The notes: generated from the sequence alone by a model not told the origin. Shown: positions 37,558 to 47,033, numbered from the stretch's first letter. The stretch: DNA of 64,000 nt from Methylosinus trichosporium OB3b (GCF_002752655.1 NZ_CP023737.1:2690001-2754000); one strand, 5' to 3'. Translations and numbers: made by a program.

Positions 37558-38862
37558 CTATTGACGCGGCGTTAACAATTGACGCGGCGCGCCGGTTTCG
37601 ATCACGACGCCGGCATATTCGGCGGCGATCTCGGGCCTCGAGACGTCGCCGGGCTGAATGTCCTGTCCTGCGATCGCCGCTATGGCGGCCTTTCTCGCCC
37701 CGCTGATCTCGTTGCGCGCGATCACCGCGCGGCCGACGCCCTCGCCGATCTGGAAGGTCACGCCATAATCATTGTCGATCAGATGATTGTCCTCGACGCG
37801 AATGTTCTGCCGATAGCCGCCGCAGCGCACGCCCATCCAGCCGCCGACGATTCTGTTGCCGGCGACGAGGACATTGCTCTCGGCCTCGACGCCGGTCAGC
37901 CAGCTCATCTGTGGCCCGAACTCATTGTCCGGATGCGTTTCGCGCAGGCCGGTGATCACATTGCCGGTCACGACGCCGATATCGGTGCCGCGCTCGGCGT
38001 TGGCGAGCGCGATGCCGGCGCCGGCGTCGTCGATGCGATTGTCGCGGAAGGTGGCGCGCTTGGCGCCGAATTCGGCATACATGGCGCGCTCGCCGCAGCC
38101 TTCGCAATCATTGCCGATCACCTCGACGTCATGGCCGGCGTTGTTGCGAACCGCCGTATAGGCGCAGCGGCGAATCACATTGTTCTCGATGCGCAGGAAG
38201 CCGGCGCCCCAGATGGCGATTCCATTGCCATAGGGGCCGTCGCCGCCCGAGAGATTGTGAATATCGGCGATCTCATTGTTGCGCACGCGCGAGCCTTCGT
38301 AGCGGCCGGCCGCCGAGGTCCAGATCTGCACGCCATTGTCGCCGCAGCGGCGCAGCTTGTTGCCGTCCAGGTCGACGCCGAGCCCGTCGAGCGAGAAATA
38401 GCCGGCGTCGCGCACATCCTCGATGATGTTCTGCGCGAAGCGCCCGCCGCAGCGCTGCAGCGACACGCCGCGCCCGGCCGAGCGCCGAAATGTGCAGCCG
38501 TGGATGGAAAGCCGCGGAATATCGGCGAGATCGACGAGGCCGGTCTTGCGATCGGCGAAGGCCGCGCCGCCGCCGTCGAAGATGATTCCCTCGAGCGTGA
38601 GGGTCGCGCCGCCATGCGCGCGCAGCAGCGGCCCAGTGCCGACGAGCCGCAGCGTGGAGCCCGCGCCGATGAGGATCGCCGGCGCCTCGACATCGAGCGT
38701 CGCGGTGTGGAGGACGCCGCGCGGCAGCCGCAAGGCGGCGCCGGTTCGCGCCGCGTCGCGCAGGCGCTCGCGCAGCCATTGCGTCGCGTCGGGCGCCGCC
38801 TGCGCGGGTGCAATGGCGCCCGCCAAAGGAAGGCGGAGGAGATCGCGTCGGCTGAATCGCAT
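37558..38862 (-). CDS. Tat-exported parallel beta-helix protein (TIGR03808 type)
   Basis: 434 residues. The N-terminus MRFSRRDLLRLPLAGAIAPAQA has the twin-arginine SRRDLL export signal with cleavage near AQA. The rest is a right-handed parallel beta-helix of right-handed pectin-lyase type with repeated NNxI, GNxI and DNRID turns (residues 90-410). It matches the TIGR03808 twin-arginine repeat family of rhizobia, which has no known function; a polysaccharide-binding or lyase role is possible. The start at 38862 is chosen for the Tat motif. The last codons contain a short in-frame duplication. Confidence 0.82.
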   Translation of the reverse strand: MRFSRRDLLRLPLAGAIAPAQAAPDATQWLRERLRDAARTGAALRLPRGVLHTATLDVEAPAILIGAGSTLRLVGTGPLLRAHGGATLTLEGIIFDGGGAAFADRKTGLVDLADIPRLSIHGCTFRRSAGRGVSLQRCGGRFAQNIIEDVRDAGYFSLDGLGVDLDGNKLRRCGDNGVQIWTSAAGRYEGSRVRNNEIADIHNLSGGDGPYGNGIAIWGAGFLRIENNVIRRCAYTAVRNNAGHDVEVIGNDCEGCGERAMYAEFGAKRATFRDNRIDDAGAGIALANAERGTDIGVVTGNVITGLRETHPDNEFGPQMSWLTGVEAESNVLVAGNRIVGGWMGVRCGGYRQNIRVEDNHLIDNDYGVTFQIGEGVGRAVIARNEISGARKAAIAAIAGQDIQPGDVSRPEIAAEYAGVVIETGAPRQLLTPRQ

Positions 38863-38910
38863 CGCGTTGCCTACGAAAGGCGCAGCCTGCCCGCTGAGCG
38901 CGCCTAAAAT

Positions 38911-39162
38911 ATGTAGTTGTGTTACATAACGAGTCCGGGCATAAACATTATGCCCAATGGCAACGTCTTGCAAAGAAAGCCAAGGCTCCGCCTCGTCGTG
39001 TTTCGTGTCGCGACAGCGCGATGCGCGAGGAGGCGGCTGCTTTTGCTTCCCTCGGCACGACCCCTTTCCGTCGGGGGTCGGGCGCTTCTTTGCGGCATGG
39101 TTCTCACGGTGTCCACAGCGCCTCCCTGTCCTCGCCCCGGCGAAGACAGGGAGGATTTTTTT
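38911..39162 (+). ncRNA. Candidate small RNA with intrinsic terminator
   Basis: A 315-nt gap between divergent genes holds a run of small hairpins: 38911-38927 (arms ATGTA/TACAT), 38937-38955 (GGGCATA/TATGCCC) and 39058-39080 (CGACCCC/GGGGTCG). It ends in a strong terminator at 39121-39162. A TAAAAT -10-like box at 38905 precedes it, without a good -35. The local A+T content is higher than in its surroundings. Termination 15 nt before the DUF123 start codon means the transcript is either an independent RNA or a terminated leader. I cannot assign it to a known RNA family. Confidence 0.4.
39121..39162 (+). terminator. Intrinsic terminator upstream of the DUF123 gene
   Basis: Stem CCTCCCTGTC (39121-39130) pairs perfectly with GACAGGGAGG (39145-39154), followed by ATTTTTTT. 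This is the clearest Rho-independent terminator in the window and points along the plus strand, although no protein gene ends just upstream of it. Confidence 0.8.
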
Positions 39163-39177
39163 GCTTACATTTGCCGG

Positions 39178-39597
39178 ATGGAATTCATCGCCGCGGCCGC
39201 TGCGGCGCCGGCAGCGCCCGGCGCCTATGCGATGATCGTCGCGCTGGACGCGCCGCTCCTCGCCAAGGCCGGCCGCCGCTCGGCCGTTCTGGCGGCGGGA
39301 CGCTATATTTATTGCGGCTCCGCCCGCGGGCCGGGCGGCCTGCGCGCCCGGCTCGGCCGCCATATGCGCCGCGGCAAGGCGAGGCGCTGGCATATCGACC
39401 AGCTCACGGAGGCGGGCCGCGTCCTCGGCGCCTGGATTGCGCCCGGCGGCGACGAATGCGCGCTCGTCACAGCGCTCGCGGCGCTGCCGATTCCGCTCGA
39501 AGGCTTCGGCAGCTCCGACTGCCCGCGCTGCCGCTCGCATCTGCTGCATTGGCCTCAGGGCGCAGCCGCTGCTTTCCTCCCCGCGCAAAAATGCTAG
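39178..39597 (+). CDS. DUF123 family protein (GIY-YIG-related nuclease fold)
   Basis: 139 residues. The core [23 protein letters not shown] and [14 protein letters not shown] are characteristic of DUF123, a Uri/GIY-YIG-type nuclease-like domain also found fused to endonuclease III in some archaea. C-terminal Cys residues ([13 protein letters not shown]) form a CxxC pair. The substrate is unknown. The ATG at 39178 is chosen because the conserved region begins soon after; upstream sequence is non-coding and carries the terminator. Confidence 0.8.
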   Translation: MEFIAAAAAAPAAPGAYAMIVALDAPLLAKAGRRSAVLAAGRYIYCGSARGPGGLRARLGRHMRRGKARRWHIDQLTEAGRVLGAWIAPGGDECALVTALAALPIPLEGFGSSDCPRCRSHLLHWPQGAAAAFLPAQKC

Positions 39598-39625
39598 GAA
39601 GGGCGCCGACCAAAGGCCCGGCTCA

Positions 39626-41119
39626 ATGTCTGAACAGAAAAAACCCAAGATCGAGGCGCGTTCCCCGCGCGGCCTCGCCGACCGCGACGCCGCGGAGCTC
39701 GCGGCGACCGGCAGAATGCTGGACGTCATCCGCTCCGTCTATGAGCTCTACGGATTCGAGGCGCTGGAGACCCCGGCGATCGAATACACCGATGCGCTCG
39801 GCAAATTCCTGCCCGATCAGGACCGCCCGAACGAAGGCGTGTTCTCCTTCCAGGACGACGACGAGCAATGGCTGTCGCTGCGCTACGATCTGACGGCGCC
39901 GCTCGCCCGCTATGTCGCGCAGAATTTCGACCGGCTGCCGAAACCCTTTCGCAGCTATCGCTTCGGCAATGTCTATCGCAATGAGAAGCCCGGTCCCGGC
40001 CGCTTCCGCCAATTCATGCAGTTCGACGCCGATACGGTGGGCGCCGCTTCGCCGGCGGCCGACGCCGAAATCTGCATGATGGCGGCGGATACGCTGGAGC
40101 GGCTCGGGATCGCCCGCGGCGATTACGTCATCAAGATCAACAGCCGCAAGGTGCTGGACGGAGTGATGAAGGCGATCGGCCTCGAGGGCGACGAGAACGC
40201 TGGCCGCCGCCTCACCGTGCTGCGCGCCATCGACAAGATGGACCGGCTCGGGCCGGAGGGCGTCAAGCTGCTGCTCGGCGCCGGCCGCAAGGACGAGAGC
40301 GGGGATTTCACCCGCGGCGCCGGCCTCGCCGACGACGCGGTCGACACCATTCTCTCCTTCACGCTCGGCGGACAATATAAGGACGGCGAGCCGCGCTTCG
40401 GCCTGTTCGAGCTGCTCGGCCGCAGCAATGTCGGAGCGGAAGGCGCGGAGGAACTGCTCGAAATCGAGGATCTCGTCCGCGACGCCGGCTTCGGGCCCGA
40501 GCGCATCCGCATCGATCCTTCTATCGTGCGCGGGCTCGAATATTACACTGGCCCGGTGTTCGAGGCGGATTTGACCTTCGAGACCAAGGACGAGAAGGGC
40601 CATCCCGTCCGCTTCGGCTCGGTCGGCGGCGGCGGCCGCTATGACGGGCTGATCGGCCGCTTCCGCTCCGAGAACACGCCGGCGACCGGATTTTCCATCG
40701 GCGTCTCGCGGCTCTATGCGGCGCTGAAGCTGGTCGGCAGCCCCATCGTCGCCGCCTCGCAGCGCATGGGGCCGGTGGTGGTGCTGGCGCTCGACCGCGA
40801 TCGCATCGCCGATTATCAGCGCATGGTCGCCGCTCTGCGCAACGGCGGGGTGGCGGCCGAGCTCTATCTCGGCGCCTCGGGCATGAAGGCGCAGATGAAA
40901 TACGCCGACAAGCGCAATGCGCCGGCGGTGGTGATCCAAGGCTCGGACGAGCGCGCCAAGGGCGAGGTGCAGATCAAGGATCTGATCGAGGGCGAACGCG
41001 CCAGTGCCGCCATCGCCACCAATGAGGAATGGAAAGCCGCCCGTCCTGCGCAATTCTCGACGCCCGAGAGCGAGCTGGTGACGGAGATCAAGGCGCTGCT
41101 GGCGAGACAGCGCGGCTGA
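39626..41119 (+). CDS. hisS: Histidyl-tRNA synthetase
   Basis: A 497-residue class II synthetase. Motif 1 surrounds [12 protein letters not shown], motif 2 is [21 protein letters not shown], the histidine-specific signature is [12 protein letters not shown], and motif 3 lies around [12 protein letters not shown]; a C-terminal anticodon domain ends EIKALLARQ. The motif 2 loop ([10 protein letters not shown]) is of the alphaproteobacterial type rather than the E. coli type. The ATG at 39626 starts MSEQKKPK, 28 nt after the DUF123 stop. Confidence 0.95.
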   Translation: MSEQKKPKIEARSPRGLADRDAAELAATGRMLDVIRSVYELYGFEALETPAIEYTDALGKFLPDQDRPNEGVFSFQDDDEQWLSLRYDLTAPLARYVAQNFDRLPKPFRSYRFGNVYRNEKPGPGRFRQFMQFDADTVGAASPAADAEICMMAADTLERLGIARGDYVIKINSRKVLDGVMKAIGLEGDENAGRRLTVLRAIDKMDRLGPEGVKLLLGAGRKDESGDFTRGAGLADDAVDTILSFTLGGQYKDGEPRFGLFELLGRSNVGAEGAEELLEIEDLVRDAGFGPERIRIDPSIVRGLEYYTGPVFEADLTFETKDEKGHPVRFGSVGGGGRYDGLIGRFRSENTPATGFSIGVSRLYAALKLVGSPIVAASQRMGPVVVLALDRDRIADYQRMVAALRNGGVAAELYLGASGMKAQMKYADKRNAPAVVIQGSDERAKGEVQIKDLIEGERASAAIATNEEWKAARPAQFSTPESELVTEIKALLARQRG

Positions 41120-41150
41120 CTTTTCGAGCGGAATGACGAATCTGCTTTCC

Positions 41151-41322
41151 TTCTCCCACTTGTGGGAGAAGGTGGCCCGGCGAAGCCGGGTCGGATGAGG
41201 GCGATCCGGCTCCTGGATAGAAATAAGTTGAAGAGCGGAAGTTTATAGGACGCGCGCGAAGTCCGAGGCGCCCTCATCCGACCCCGCTTCGCGGGGCCAC
41301 CTTCTCCCGCGGAGCGGGAGAA
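41151..41322. repeat. Long inverted repeat between hisS and hslO
   Basis: A left unit at 41151-41203 (TTCTCCCACTTGTGGGAGAA ... GGATGAGGGCG) and its inverted copy at 41269-41322 (CGCCCTCATCCGACC ... GGGAGAA) flank a 65-nt spacer. Each unit also contains a small internal hairpin. It lies between convergent genes and could end transcription from both sides. This kind of repeat is widespread in rhizobial genomes. Confidence 0.82.
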
Positions 41323-41356
41323 GAGAGAGCGCGCCCTTCCTCGACCGCTTCGCCAC

Positions 41357-42313
41357 TCACTCGAAATCCGCGGGGTCGAAAACCCGGTGCGTCCGGCAGA
41401 ATTCGCAGGTGACGCCGATCTTCCCGTCGTCGCCGACCATGTCGCGCCGATCCTCCAGCGGGAAGCTGCGTAAGAGATCGGCGACCTTCTCGGTCGAGCA
41501 GCGGCAGGCTTCGATCAGCTGCGTCGGTGGAAACACCATCACGCCGCGCTCGTGGAACAGCGAATAGAGCAGCCGCTCGCCCGAGAGCCCCGGGTCGACC
41601 AGCTCGTGATCCTGCGTCGTCGAAGCGAGCGAGAGACCCTCGATCCAGGCGTCGTCCTCCGCCGCCTCGGCCTCGGCGCCTTCCGGCGCGTCGCCGGGAT
41701 CGAGATCGCGCGGGCGCTGCGTTGTCGGCAGATATTGCAGCAGCAGGCCGCCGGCCCGCCAGCTGCGGCCCGCCGGCGTCACGCTCTCGGCCACGGTGAG
41801 CTTCACGAAGCTCGGAATCTGCTCCGATTGGCGGAAATAGCGATGCGCCGCCTCGGTGAGGCTGTCGCCTTCGAGCGCCACCACGCCCTGATAGCGCGCG
41901 GCGTCGCCCGGACGCTCCACGGTGAGCGCCATATGGCCATGGCCGAGCAGCGCGCCCTGCGCCGCGCCCTCGGCGACACGGTCCGCGTCGAAACGGGCGA
42001 AGCCGCGCAGGCGGCCGGGCGCGTCGCAATCGACGACCAGCATGTCGACCGGCCCGTCGCTGCGCGTCTGCAGCTGAAAGCGGCCATGCGCCTCGAGCAT
42101 GGAGCCGAGCAGCGCTGCGAGCGCGATCGCCTCGCCGAGGAGCCGCGCCACCGGCGGCGGATACTCATAATGCGTCAGAATCGAATGCGCCGCCGGCCCG
42201 AGCCGCACGAGTCGCCCGCGCAGATCGAGCGCATCGACCGCGAAGGGCAGAACGCTGTCGTCCTCGGCGATAGGCGAGGCGGGCCGGCCGATCGCGTCGC
42301 TGTCGCGCGTCAC
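41357..42313 (-). CDS. hslO: Redox-regulated chaperone Hsp33
   Basis: A 318-residue cytosolic holdase activated by oxidation. The N-terminal domain carries [13 protein letters not shown], and the C-terminal redox switch has the paired zinc-binding Cys CRCSTEK and CEFCRTH. Length fits. The start is GTG at 42313, which overlaps the argF stop (GTGA); a longer frame upstream would run into argF and lacks conserved sequence. Grouping with argF and argD is probably through co-transcription rather than function. Confidence 0.92.
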   Translation of the reverse strand: MTRDSDAIGRPASPIAEDDSVLPFAVDALDLRGRLVRLGPAAHSILTHYEYPPPVARLLGEAIALAALLGSMLEAHGRFQLQTRSDGPVDMLVVDCDAPGRLRGFARFDADRVAEGAAQGALLGHGHMALTVERPGDAARYQGVVALEGDSLTEAAHRYFRQSEQIPSFVKLTVAESVTPAGRSWRAGGLLLQYLPTTQRPRDLDPGDAPEGAEAEAAEDDAWIEGLSLASTTQDHELVDPGLSGERLLYSLFHERGVMVFPPTQLIEACRCSTEKVADLLRSFPLEDRRDMVGDDGKIGVTCEFCRTHRVFDPADFE

Positions 42314-43260
42314 GGCGCCTCGGCTCCGAAGCACCAGGCGAGCACGCCCTTTTGCGCGTGAAGGCGGTTCTCCGCCTCGTCGAACACCACTGATTGCGGC
42401 CCGTCGATCACCTCGTCGGTGACCTCCTCGCCACGGTGGGCGGGCAGGCAATGCATGAAGATCGCGTGCTTATCCGCGGCGGCCATCAGCTTCGCGTTCA
42501 CCTGGAAGGGGAACAGCAGCGCATGGCGGCGCGCCTCCTCCTCCTCGTCGCCCATCGACACCCAGCAGTCGGAAATCACCGCATCGGCGCCCGCCACCGC
42601 CTCGTAAGGATCGGCGGTCAGGTTCAGCGCGACACCATTGGCGCGGGCGAAATCGACGAGGGCGCCGGAGGGCGCGAGCTCGGGCGGGGTCGCCACATTG
42701 ATCTTGAAGGAGAAGCGCTCCGCCGCATGAACCCAGCTCGCCAGCACATTATTGGCGTCGCCGGTCCAGGCCACGGTGCGGCCGGCGATCGGCCCGCGAT
42801 GCTCCTCAAAGGTCAGCACATCGGCCATCACCTGGCAGGGATGCGAGAGCTTGGTGAGCCCGTTGATCACCGGCACGGTGGAAAAGCGCGCGAGCTCGGT
42901 GAGCTGGTCGTGCTCCAGAATGCGGATGACGATGGCGTCGACGAAGCGCGACAGCACGCGCGCCGTGTCGGCGATGGTCTCGCCGCGGCCGAGCTGCATC
43001 TCCTGGCCGGTGAGCATGATGGTGTCGCCGCCGAGCTCGCGCATGGCGAGATCGAAGGAGACGCGCGTGCGCGTCGACGGCTTGTCGAAGATCATCGCCA
43101 GCGCCTTGCCGGCGAGCGGCCGGAAGGCGGAGGGCGCGCCCTTCACGCGTCTCGCCTTGATCGCCGCCGCATTGTCCAGAATGCGGCGCAGCTCGGTCGC
43201 CGGAATCTGCGAAAGATCGAGGAAATGACGGGCGCCCGTCACCTGCGCATGGGCGGTCAT
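42310..43260 (-). CDS. argF: Ornithine carbamoyltransferase
   Basis: A 316-residue transferase making citrulline from ornithine and carbamoyl phosphate. The carbamoyl-phosphate site [11 protein letters not shown], the HPCQVMAD segment and the ornithine-binding SMGDEEEE and [11 protein letters not shown] are present. It overlaps argD upstream and hslO downstream by 4 nt each, so the three genes form an operon. Confidence 0.97.
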   Translation of the reverse strand: MTAHAQVTGARHFLDLSQIPATELRRILDNAAAIKARRVKGAPSAFRPLAGKALAMIFDKPSTRTRVSFDLAMRELGGDTIMLTGQEMQLGRGETIADTARVLSRFVDAIVIRILEHDQLTELARFSTVPVINGLTKLSHPCQVMADVLTFEEHRGPIAGRTVAWTGDANNVLASWVHAAERFSFKINVATPPELAPSGALVDFARANGVALNLTADPYEAVAGADAVISDCWVSMGDEEEEARRHALLFPFQVNAKLMAAADKHAIFMHCLPAHRGEEVTDEVIDGPQSVVFDEAENRLHAQKGVLAWCFGAEAP

Positions 43261-44453
43261 CCTTGAGCTCCCGCTCGCTTCTCCTGCGCGAGCGAGGCGC
43301 AGGCGGTCTCGAGCCGCGCCACGCCTTCGGCGATCTCGCTCTCCGTGACGATCAGCGGCGGCAGCAGGCGCACGACATTGTCGCTCGCCGGAATGGTCAA
43401 GAGTCCCGCGGCGCGGGCCGCCGCGGCGAAAGCCATATTGGGAACGCGCGTCTTGACGCCGAACATCAGCCCTTCGCCGCGCACCTCTTCGATCACCTGC
43501 GGATAGCGATCCTCGAGCGCGGCGAGCTTCTGGCGGAACAGACCGCCGAGCTGCGCGACGCGCTCCAGAAAGCCCGGCTCCAGCACGATGTCCAGCACGG
43601 CGTTGCCGACCGCCGTGGCGAGCGGATTGCCGCCATAGGTCGAGCCATGGGCGCCGAGCGTCATGCCTTTGGCCGCCTCGGCCGTGGCGAGGCAGGCTCC
43701 GAGCGGAAAGCCGCCGCCGACGCCCTTGGCGAGCGCGGCGATGTCCGGCGCGACGCCGGAATGCTCGATGGCGAGAAAACGTCCGGTGCGGCCGACGCCG
43801 GTCTGCACCTCATCGACGACGAGCAGCAGGCCATGCTCGTCGCAGAGCGCGCGCAGGCCGGGAAGGAAGCCGGGCGGCGCGACGCGCACGCCGCCTTCGC
43901 CCTGGATCGGCTCCAGCAGCACGCCGGCGGTCTGCGGCGAGATCAGCGCGCGCACGGCGTCGAGATCGCCGAAAGGCGCCTGATCGAAACCGTCGACCGG
44001 CGGACCGAAGCCGTCGAGATATTTGGGATTGCCGCCGGCGGCGATGGTCGCCAGCGTGCGGCCGTGGAAGGCGCCCTCGAAGGTGATCAGCCGATAGCGT
44101 TCCGGCCGTCCGTTCGCCGCATGATATTTACGCGCGGTCTTGATCGCGCATTCGACCGCCTCGGCGCCGGAATTGGTGAAGAAGACAAGATCGGCGAAGC
44201 TCGCCTGCGCCAGCCGCTCGGCCAGCCGCTCGGCGGCGGGAATGCGGAACAGATTGGAGACGTGCCAGGGCGAGGCCGCGGCGGCGCTCAAGGTTCCGAC
44301 GAGATGCGGATGCGCATGGCCGAGCGAGTTGACCGCGACTCCGGAGCCGAAGTCGAGATAGCGCTCGCCGTCGCTCGCGACGAGCCAGGCGCCTTCGCCC
44401 GTCTCGAAGGAGAGATCGGCACGCGGATAGGTCGGAAACAGCGCCGAGACCAA
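43257..44453 (-). CDS. argD: Acetylornithine aminotransferase
   Basis: A 398-residue class III PLP aminotransferase of arginine synthesis. [54 protein letters not shown] and the Lys region [14 protein letters not shown] are seen. The start is taken as TTG at 44453 (giving [13 protein letters not shown], as in related ArgD), with GGAG 7 nt upstream; the in-frame ATG at 44543 lies in the hairpin leader and would add 30 non-conserved residues. A strong promoter and terminator-like hairpin lie upstream. Confidence 0.95.
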   Translation of the reverse strand: MVSALFPTYPRADLSFETGEGAWLVASDGERYLDFGSGVAVNSLGHAHPHLVGTLSAAAASPWHVSNLFRIPAAERLAERLAQASFADLVFFTNSGAEAVECAIKTARKYHAANGRPERYRLITFEGAFHGRTLATIAAGGNPKYLDGFGPPVDGFDQAPFGDLDAVRALISPQTAGVLLEPIQGEGGVRVAPPGFLPGLRALCDEHGLLLVVDEVQTGVGRTGRFLAIEHSGVAPDIAALAKGVGGGFPLGACLATAEAAKGMTLGAHGSTYGGNPLATAVGNAVLDIVLEPGFLERVAQLGGLFRQKLAALEDRYPQVIEEVRGEGLMFGVKTRVPNMAFAAAARAAGLLTIPASDNVVRLLPPLIVTESEIAEGVARLETACASLAQEKRAGAQG

Positions 44454-44504
44454 AGGGCGACTCCATTCGACGGCGCGTCGGCCTGGGAACGCGCAGCAGG
44501 GGCG

Positions 44505-44535
44505 AAAAATCAAAGTGCCGCCCCGAGGGGCGGCA
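44505..44535 (-). promoter_or_regulatory. Terminator-like hairpin in the argD-argF-hslO leader
   Basis: On the minus strand TGCCGCCCC and GGGGCGGCA (44516-44535) form a 9-bp hairpin, followed by CTTTGATTTTT. It lies about 10 nt downstream of the predicted transcription start and about 50 nt before the argD start. The arrangement suggests a transcription attenuator or a 5' stabilising hairpin. I see no clear Arg-codon leader peptide that could control it. Confidence 0.5.
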
Positions 44536-44551
44536 TCTCTCACGCGCCATT

Positions 44552-44580
44552 ATTCTAGGGTCTCGCCCGACAGCGGTCAA
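44552..44580 (-). promoter_or_regulatory. Housekeeping promoter of the argD operon
   Basis: On the minus strand TTGACC (44575-44580), a 17-nt spacer, and TAGAAT (44552-44557) closely match the sigma-70 consensus. The predicted start is about 44545. It faces argD-argF-hslO. Confidence 0.7.
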
Positions 44581-44747
44581 ATCTGTTTCGAGAGGCGCGC
44601 CGCTCGCAGGGTCGCGCGCAGCGGACGCGCAAGGATACCGCGCCGTCGCGAAAATGGGCCGCGCGCGCGCCGACGCATCCTTCGCGCAACGTCGGCAGGC
44701 AATATTGAGGCATTACGTTGTGGGGAACGTCCACGCCCCTTGCCAGG

Positions 44748-44883
44748 GACTCTTGCGCGTGATTCAACTCGTAGAGTAGCGTCTGCGTCGTCGCCCACGA
44801 CATCCCGTGTGGCGCTTTTCAACCGAGTGCGAGTGCGTCGTATCGACTCCGGCCCGGCCGGTTGCGCGAGCGTTCGCCGATTC
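44748..44883. promoter_or_regulatory. Cluster of GANTC (CcrM-type) sites upstream of gcrA
   Basis: GANTC occurs at 44748, 44761, 44845 and 44879, all within 172 nt upstream of the gcrA ATG. At this base composition about one site per 300 nt is expected. In Caulobacter, CcrM methylates this sequence and GcrA reads it; a feedback role here is inference. No ccrM gene is in the window. Confidence 0.4.
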
Positions 44884-44919
44884 TTGCGGCAGGAACCAAG
44901 GTTAGACGAGGAGATCCTC

Positions 44920-45477
44920 ATGTCCTGGACCGACGAGCGCGTCGAGCTGCTGCGCAAGCTCTGGAATGAAGGGCTCAGCGCCAGCCAGGTGGCGGCGGAG
45001 ATCGGCGCGGGCATCACGCGCAACGCCGTCATCGGCAAGATCCATCGGCTCGGCCTCTCGCAACGCGCCAAGACGCCCGTCGCGGCGCGGCCCCGCGCCG
45101 CCAAGCCGCCGCGCCTGCAGCAACAGCAGCAGGGCGTCGGCGTCGCGGTTCGCGCGACGACCGTGAATGCGCCGAGCGTCGTCATGGGCAATGTCGCGCT
45201 GGCGCTGACGCCCTGCGCATTGCCACAGGCCGACGCCCGGCCACAGGAGGAAGTCGTGATTCCGCTCACCGAGCGCGTGACCATCATGGAGCTGCGCGAA
45301 TCAATGTGCCGTTGGCCGATCGGCGATCCCACCTCGCCGGAGTTCCGCTTCTGCGGCGCGCGCACCCCCGGCGGCGCCGGCGGGCCCTATTGCGGCTTCC
45401 ACGCTCAGGTCGCCTATCAGCCGGCCCAGGATCGTCGCCGGGCGCGCGACGACATGAAGACCGCGCGCATCGCCTGA
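44920..45477 (+). CDS. gcrA: Cell-cycle regulator GcrA
   Basis: 185 residues. The N-terminal helix-turn-helix begins MSWTDERVELLRKLWNEGLSAS and continues AAEIGAGITRNAVIGKIHRLGLS, the hallmark of GcrA. A Gln/Pro/Ala-rich linker (75-115) follows, and the C-terminal sigma-70-binding domain has MCRWPIGDPTSPEFRFCGA and PYCGFHAQVAYQP. GcrA binds RNA polymerase sigma-70 and methylated GANTC promoters to time cell-cycle genes in alphaproteobacteria. The ATG at 44920 has GAGGAG about 7 nt upstream. It is divergent from argD. Confidence 0.96.
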   Translation: MSWTDERVELLRKLWNEGLSASQVAAEIGAGITRNAVIGKIHRLGLSQRAKTPVAARPRAAKPPRLQQQQQGVGVAVRATTVNAPSVVMGNVALALTPCALPQADARPQEEVVIPLTERVTIMELRESMCRWPIGDPTSPEFRFCGARTPGGAGGPYCGFHAQVAYQPAQDRRRARDDMKTARIA

Positions 45478-45508
45478 CTCATAGAGTGTGAGCAACGACA
45501 GCTCGGGC

Positions 45509-45591
45509 CGTCATTGCGAGCGGAGCGAAGCAATCCTTCAGCCCTGGGGCGGCCCCTGGATTGCTTTGTCGCTTCGCTTCTCGCAATGACG
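45509..45591. repeat. Palindromic repeat family 2, copy C
   Basis: Begins CGTCATTGCGAGCGGAGCGA and ends TTCTCGCAATGACG; internal sequence CAATCC ... GGATTG. It lies between convergent gcrA and pntB. Related copies at 9996, 33010 and 59967. Confidence 0.87.
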
Positions 45592-45629
45592 TGTGGCGGC
45601 TTTTCGTGACGAGCGCTTCATCCGAAGAC

Positions 45630-47027
45630 TCAATGCGCCAGCGCCTTGACGATCGACTCGACGGTCTTCTTGGCGTCGCCGAACAGCATCATCGTGTTCG
45701 GACGGAAGAACAACTCGTTCTCGACGCCGGCATAGCCCGAGCCCATGCCGCGCTTTAAAAACAGCACCGTCTTCGCCTTCTCCACATCGAGGATCGGCAT
45801 GCCATAGATCGGCGATTGCGGATCGGTCTTGGCGGACGGATTGGTGACGTCATTGGCGCCGATGACGAAGGCGACATCGGCCTGGGCGAATTCCGAATTA
45901 ATGTCCTCGAGCTCGAACACCTCGTCATAGGGCACATTGGCTTCGGCGAGCAGCACATTCATATGGCCGGGCATGCGGCCGGCCACCGGATGAATGGCGT
46001 ATTTGATCTCGACGCCCTCCTTCTTCAGCAGGTCCGCCATCTCGCGCAGCGCGTGCTGCGCCTGCGCCACCGCCATGCCATAGCCGGGCGCCACGATCAC
46101 CTTGCCGGCGTTCTGCATGATATAGGCGGCGTCCTCGGCCGAGCCCTGCTTCACGGGGCGCTTCTCCACCGCGCCCGCGGCCGCCGCCTGCTCGCCGCCG
46201 AAGCCGCCGAGAATGACGGAGACGAAGGAGCGGTTCATCCCCTTGCACATGATGTAGGAGAGGATCGCGCCCGAGGAGCCGACCAGCGCGCCGGTGATGA
46301 TGAGCGCGAGATTGCCCAGCGTGAAGCCGATGCCGGCCGCCGCCCATCCCGAATAGGAATTGAGCATCGACACGACGACCGGCATGTCGGCCCCGCCGAT
46401 CGGGATGATCAGCGTCACGCCGAGAGCGAGCGACACGAGGATGATGAGAAACAGCCAGAAGCCGCTCTCGCTCATCGCGAACAAGATGATGAAGCCGACG
46501 AGCGCGACGCCGAGCAATATGTTGATCGTGTGACGCTCGGGCAGCAGGATCGGCTTGCCGGTCATGCGCTCGTCGAGCTTCAAGAAGGCGATCACCGAGC
46601 CGGTGAAGGTGATGGCGCCGATGGCGGCGCCGATCGACATTTCGAACAGGCTGCCGGCTTCGATATGTCCCGGCATGCCGATGCCGAAGGCCTGCGGCGC
46701 GAAGAAGGCGCTACCGGCGACGAGCACGGCGGCGAGGCCGACGAGCGAATGGAAGAAGGCCACGAGCTGCGGCATCTTCGTCATCTCGACATGCTTCGCC
46801 ACATAGGCGCCGACGCCGCCGCCGGCTCCCGCGCCGATCACGATCAGGATCAGACCGCCGAGCGTCGGCAGGCGCAGCAGCAGCGTCGTCGCGACGGCGA
46901 CGCCCATGCCGATCATGCCGTAGAGATTGCCCTGCCGCGAGGTCGCCGGCGAGGAGAGGCCGCGCAGCGCCAGGATGAACAATATGCCGGCGGCGAGATA
47001 GAGAAGGACGGCGAGATTGGCGCTCAT
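45630..47027 (-). CDS. pntB: NAD(P) transhydrogenase subunit beta
   Basis: A 465-residue inner-membrane protein: eight or nine N-terminal helices (residues 1-265) forming the proton channel, then the NADP-binding domain III with GYGMAVAQAQHAL, HPVAGRMPGHMNVLLAEANVPYD, VIGANDVTNPSAKTDP and the terminal KRGMGSGYAGVENELFF. It uses proton motive force to make NADPH from NADH. It starts 6 nt after pntAB, in one operon. Confidence 0.97.
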   Translation of the reverse strand: MSANLAVLLYLAAGILFILALRGLSSPATSRQGNLYGMIGMGVAVATTLLLRLPTLGGLILIVIGAGAGGGVGAYVAKHVEMTKMPQLVAFFHSLVGLAAVLVAGSAFFAPQAFGIGMPGHIEAGSLFEMSIGAAIGAITFTGSVIAFLKLDERMTGKPILLPERHTINILLGVALVGFIILFAMSESGFWLFLIILVSLALGVTLIIPIGGADMPVVVSMLNSYSGWAAAGIGFTLGNLALIITGALVGSSGAILSYIMCKGMNRSFVSVILGGFGGEQAAAAGAVEKRPVKQGSAEDAAYIMQNAGKVIVAPGYGMAVAQAQHALREMADLLKKEGVEIKYAIHPVAGRMPGHMNVLLAEANVPYDEVFELEDINSEFAQADVAFVIGANDVTNPSAKTDPQSPIYGMPILDVEKAKTVLFLKRGMGSGYAGVENELFFRPNTMMLFGDAKKTVESIVKALAH

Positions 47028-47033
47028 CGCGGA

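Noticed and set aside
37561..37589. An 11-nt direct repeat (TTGACGCGGCG) near the end of the beta-helix gene
   Set aside because: It lies in coding sequence and represents an in-frame duplication of a Pro-Arg-Gln codon run at the C-terminus, not a regulatory site.
44555..44803. An 82-codon minus-strand frame in the argD-gcrA gap
   Set aside because: Rich in Arg and Cys without pattern, no ribosome-binding site; the predicted argD promoter overlaps its end.
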